From Phycisphaerae bacterium (GTDB taxonomy: Bacteria; Planctomycetota; Phycisphaerae; UBA1845; JAFGLZ01): a stretch of 45,543 nucleotides of DNA. The stretch is taken from assembly GCA_016927755.1 (NCBI GenBank), contig JAFGLZ010000238.1:1-45543 (forward strand). Reading direction: 5' to 3'. Shown here in pieces: positions 43,742 to 45,543 of the stretch; the first letter of the stretch is position 1; the number at the start of each line of letters is the position of its first letter. The position numbers and the translations under genes were made by a program. A model generated the notes under the pieces. It saw nothing but the letters and a program-made list of their open reading frames with translations, did no database searches and was not told the DNA's origin.

Positions 43742-45316
43742 ATGTCACGCGCTCGAACCGTGTCCGTGGGCATCGCCGCGCTGCTGCTCCTGATCTTCGT
43801 GCCCATTCTGGGGGCCGCCGACCAGGACGACCCGCCCCTGCAGGACTCGTTCGACCAACTCGTCGTCGGAGCGCGAGATCTCGCGGCCGGCGGCAAGTAT
43901 GCCGAAGCCCTCCGCAAGCTCATCTCGGCCTGCGAGGCCCACCCCGACGTCCTCGACCACAACGGCTATGAGGCCTTGCTCCGGGAAGCCTGCGAATGGT
44001 TCGGACGCATGCCCATCGACCAGCGTCCGGCGTTCCTTCTGGCATACGAGACCCACCCCGACCAATGGCCCAATCCGGCCGGCGCGCCGTTTGCCCAATT
44101 GCTCACGTGGGTCGACGTCCTGCTGCCCGCCACCACCCTTCGAACCTCCGAGGCCATGCTCATCGTGGCGGGCTGCCACCGGCAGCTTCGCAATGCCGGT
44201 CGGTATGCGAGCTACGCCCTCGCGGCCTACGAGAAGAACCCGAAGAACGTCGCCGCCGAGCACGCCATTCAGCGGCTCATGACCTGGCAATACTACGATC
44301 TGGATCGCGAGGGCATGGTGAGGACCGCTCAGGTGGCCGCCAAGATCGATCCGGCGGGATGGCCCGCCGCATGGGCGGTCTGCCGCGCGGCGATTCATCT
44401 CTCCGCGTGCAAGCGTCTGGACGACGTGAAGGCCTTCTGCGCCCAGATACGCCAGACCGCAGGGGCCACCGCCGCCGGCGAGGCCGCCGAGAGGTTCGGC
44501 AACCTCGTCCGTGACGTGGAGACCGAAGCCTATTCGCGGGCCTTCGATCGACTATGGGGGCTTCGAGTCCATTTCTTCGACGAGACGCCCGGCGGTGACG
44601 TGCTGGAAACGCTGTGCATTACGATCGACTGGCGTCGATGGTTCGAGGACGTTGGCATCCAGGAGCGGATCGATCGCCTCATGGCGGCGGCGCGCAACGA
44701 GGTCGACAGACCCGGTGACGTCGGTCGGCGGGCCTGTGCGCAGCTCATCCTTGGGCACTGCTGCCAGAGGACCGCGCGAAACAAGGAGGCCATCGAGTGG
44801 TACGAGCGGGCCGCCGACTCGGGCGTCAACGCCGCGGTCGAGCACGCCCTCGGGCAACTGGGGCAACTGCTCATCCTCGTCGACCACCGTCGCGCGATCG
44901 AGTGTCTGGAACGCCAGCGAGACCGCTACATCGCCCACCCGGACGGCTATGAAAGACCGCTCAAGCAACTGGGCATGCTCTACTGCGGTACGGGCAGACA
45001 CGCGGAGGCCCTGGCGATCCTCGATGAGCTTGATCGGCGCTCCCGTACGGGCCAACTCCTGGTCGGCGTGGGCGGCGACGACCTGGTGGGTAGGAAGATC
45101 CAGTGTCTCCGTGGCCTCGGCCGCTCCGCCGAGGCCGACGCGCTGGCCTCGCCGATCCTGCGGAAGTATCGCTACGGGACGCCGATCGACCAACTCGCGG
45201 ACGAGGAATTGGGCAACCTATACGCGATTATCACGGACATGGGCATGAGGACTGAGGCCGCGCCGCTCAAACAGGAGCTCCTCCGCAGGGCCGAGGAGAA
45301 CCGCCCGCGAGAGTAG
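43742..45316 (+). CDS. Secreted helical-repeat (TPR-like) protein
   Basis: A 524-residue exported protein (signal peptide MSRARTVSVGIAALLLLIFV, cleavage after about residue 26). The mature part is rich in Ala/Leu helices with TPR/Sel1-like repeats: ARDLAAGGKYAEALRKLISA, YEKNPKNVAAEHAIQRLM, KEAIEWYERAADSGVN and GRHAEALAILDEL. Such proteins act as scaffolds in the envelope. No enzymatic motif is seen. The ATG has AAGGAGAG nine bases upstream. It is the first of two plus-strand secreted genes, 97 bases apart. Its codon use favours CTG and lacks the C-skew of genes on the left. Confidence 0.72.
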   Translation: MSRARTVSVGIAALLLLIFVPILGAADQDDPPLQDSFDQLVVGARDLAAGGKYAEALRKLISACEAHPDVLDHNGYEALLREACEWFGRMPIDQRPAFLLAYETHPDQWPNPAGAPFAQLLTWVDVLLPATTLRTSEAMLIVAGCHRQLRNAGRYASYALAAYEKNPKNVAAEHAIQRLMTWQYYDLDREGMVRTAQVAAKIDPAGWPAAWAVCRAAIHLSACKRLDDVKAFCAQIRQTAGATAAGEAAERFGNLVRDVETEAYSRAFDRLWGLRVHFFDETPGGDVLETLCITIDWRRWFEDVGIQERIDRLMAAARNEVDRPGDVGRRACAQLILGHCCQRTARNKEAIEWYERAADSGVNAAVEHALGQLGQLLILVDHRRAIECLERQRDRYIAHPDGYERPLKQLGMLYCGTGRHAEALAILDELDRRSRTGQLLVGVGGDDLVGRKIQCLRGLGRSAEADALASPILRKYRYGTPIDQLADEELGNLYAIITDMGMRTEAAPLKQELLRRAEENRPRE

Positions 45317-45413
45317 CCGCTGTGGAAGACCGGCACCGACTGTCACAATCGGCGTGCGCACCCTCGTGATATTCGAGACGCGCGCGACGGCAGGGCAATG
45401 TGAGGGAGAGCAC

Positions 45414-45543
45414 ATGGTCAGACGACATGCTTGTGGAGCGGCCTTCGGCGTAGCGATGCTGGCCGGGTTCGTCTGGATCGTCGGACGGTTCGTGATGCCG
45501 CTGCCGGTGATGGCTTGCGATGTCTACTCCAACGCGTACTGGA
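45414..45543 (+). CDS. Secreted protein of unknown function, cut by the window edge
   Basis: The ATG follows GGGAGAG by a few bases and opens a frame reaching the end of the window with no stop. The 43 visible residues begin MVRRHACGAAFGVAMLAGF and look like a signal peptide ending near VMACDVYSN. The Cys after VMA could be a lipobox (VMAC). Nothing of the mature protein is visible, so no function is offered. Confidence 0.6.
   Translation, partial: MVRRHACGAAFGVAMLAGFVWIVGRFVMPLPVMACDVYSNAYW

Overview
The window looks like a chromosomal segment of a high-GC, Gram-negative bacterium of the PVC/Planctomycetota type. This is inferred from gene content: many secreted carbohydrate-active and beta-propeller proteins, two Gfo/Idh/MocA oxidoreductases, a REP-associated transposase relic and dense families of hairpin repeats between genes. 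There is no rRNA, tRNA or core marker that fixes the taxon, so a relative such as Lentisphaerota or Hydrogenedentota is possible.

Region 1 (1-12.2 kb) is an envelope-polysaccharide locus. It holds an ABC-2 permease (Wzm-like) and its ATPase (Wzt-like) with an unusual C-terminal CheR-type methyltransferase domain. Around these lie three free-standing GT4/TuaH-like glycosyltransferases, a membrane SpoIIE-type phosphatase, and a 984-residue protein that joins a polysaccharide pyruvyltransferase, a coiled coil and a glycosyltransferase. Direct copies of a GTGTCTGACCCC repeat bracket the wzm-to-SpoIIE block. A near-consensus sigma70-type promoter reads leftward into the pyruvyltransferase fusion.

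Region 2 (12.3-33.3 kb) is a carbohydrate-scavenging region. It carries secreted hydrolases (a five-bladed-propeller protein, an acetyl-xylan-esterase-like alpha/beta hydrolase, an agarase-like clan GH-A enzyme, a pectate-lyase-like beta-helix protein and a GH13 enzyme), a uronate-isomerase-like amidohydrolase, two Gfo/Idh/MocA oxidoreductases and a complete OppABCDF-type importer. The importer's last gene is cut off from the rest by the oppositely oriented beta-helix gene. An orphan trpA lies just after it. A plausible reading, not shown by the sequence, is that the secreted enzymes release uronate-containing oligosaccharides, Opp imports them, and the isomerase and dehydrogenases process the sugars.

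Region 3 (33.4-45.5 kb) differs in character. Gene spacing is looser, the plus-strand C excess seen on the left fades, and REP/RAYT debris is common. It includes an internally deleted RAYT with perfect 13-bp terminal inverted repeats, a truncated duplicate of a downstream gene and a decayed transporter fragment. Intact genes encode an LVIVD-repeat protein, a gluzincin peptidase, a secreted beta-helix protein, a phytase-esterase/SdiA-regulated-like propeller, a secreted nitrilase-fold amidase, a P-loop kinase, a small membrane protein and a secreted helical-repeat protein. A further secreted protein is cut by the window edge.

Non-coding structure is rich: a three-hairpin element in three copies, four heptamer arrays, two decamer arrays, and several REP families that have supplied a stop codon and a possible alternative start codon to genes.
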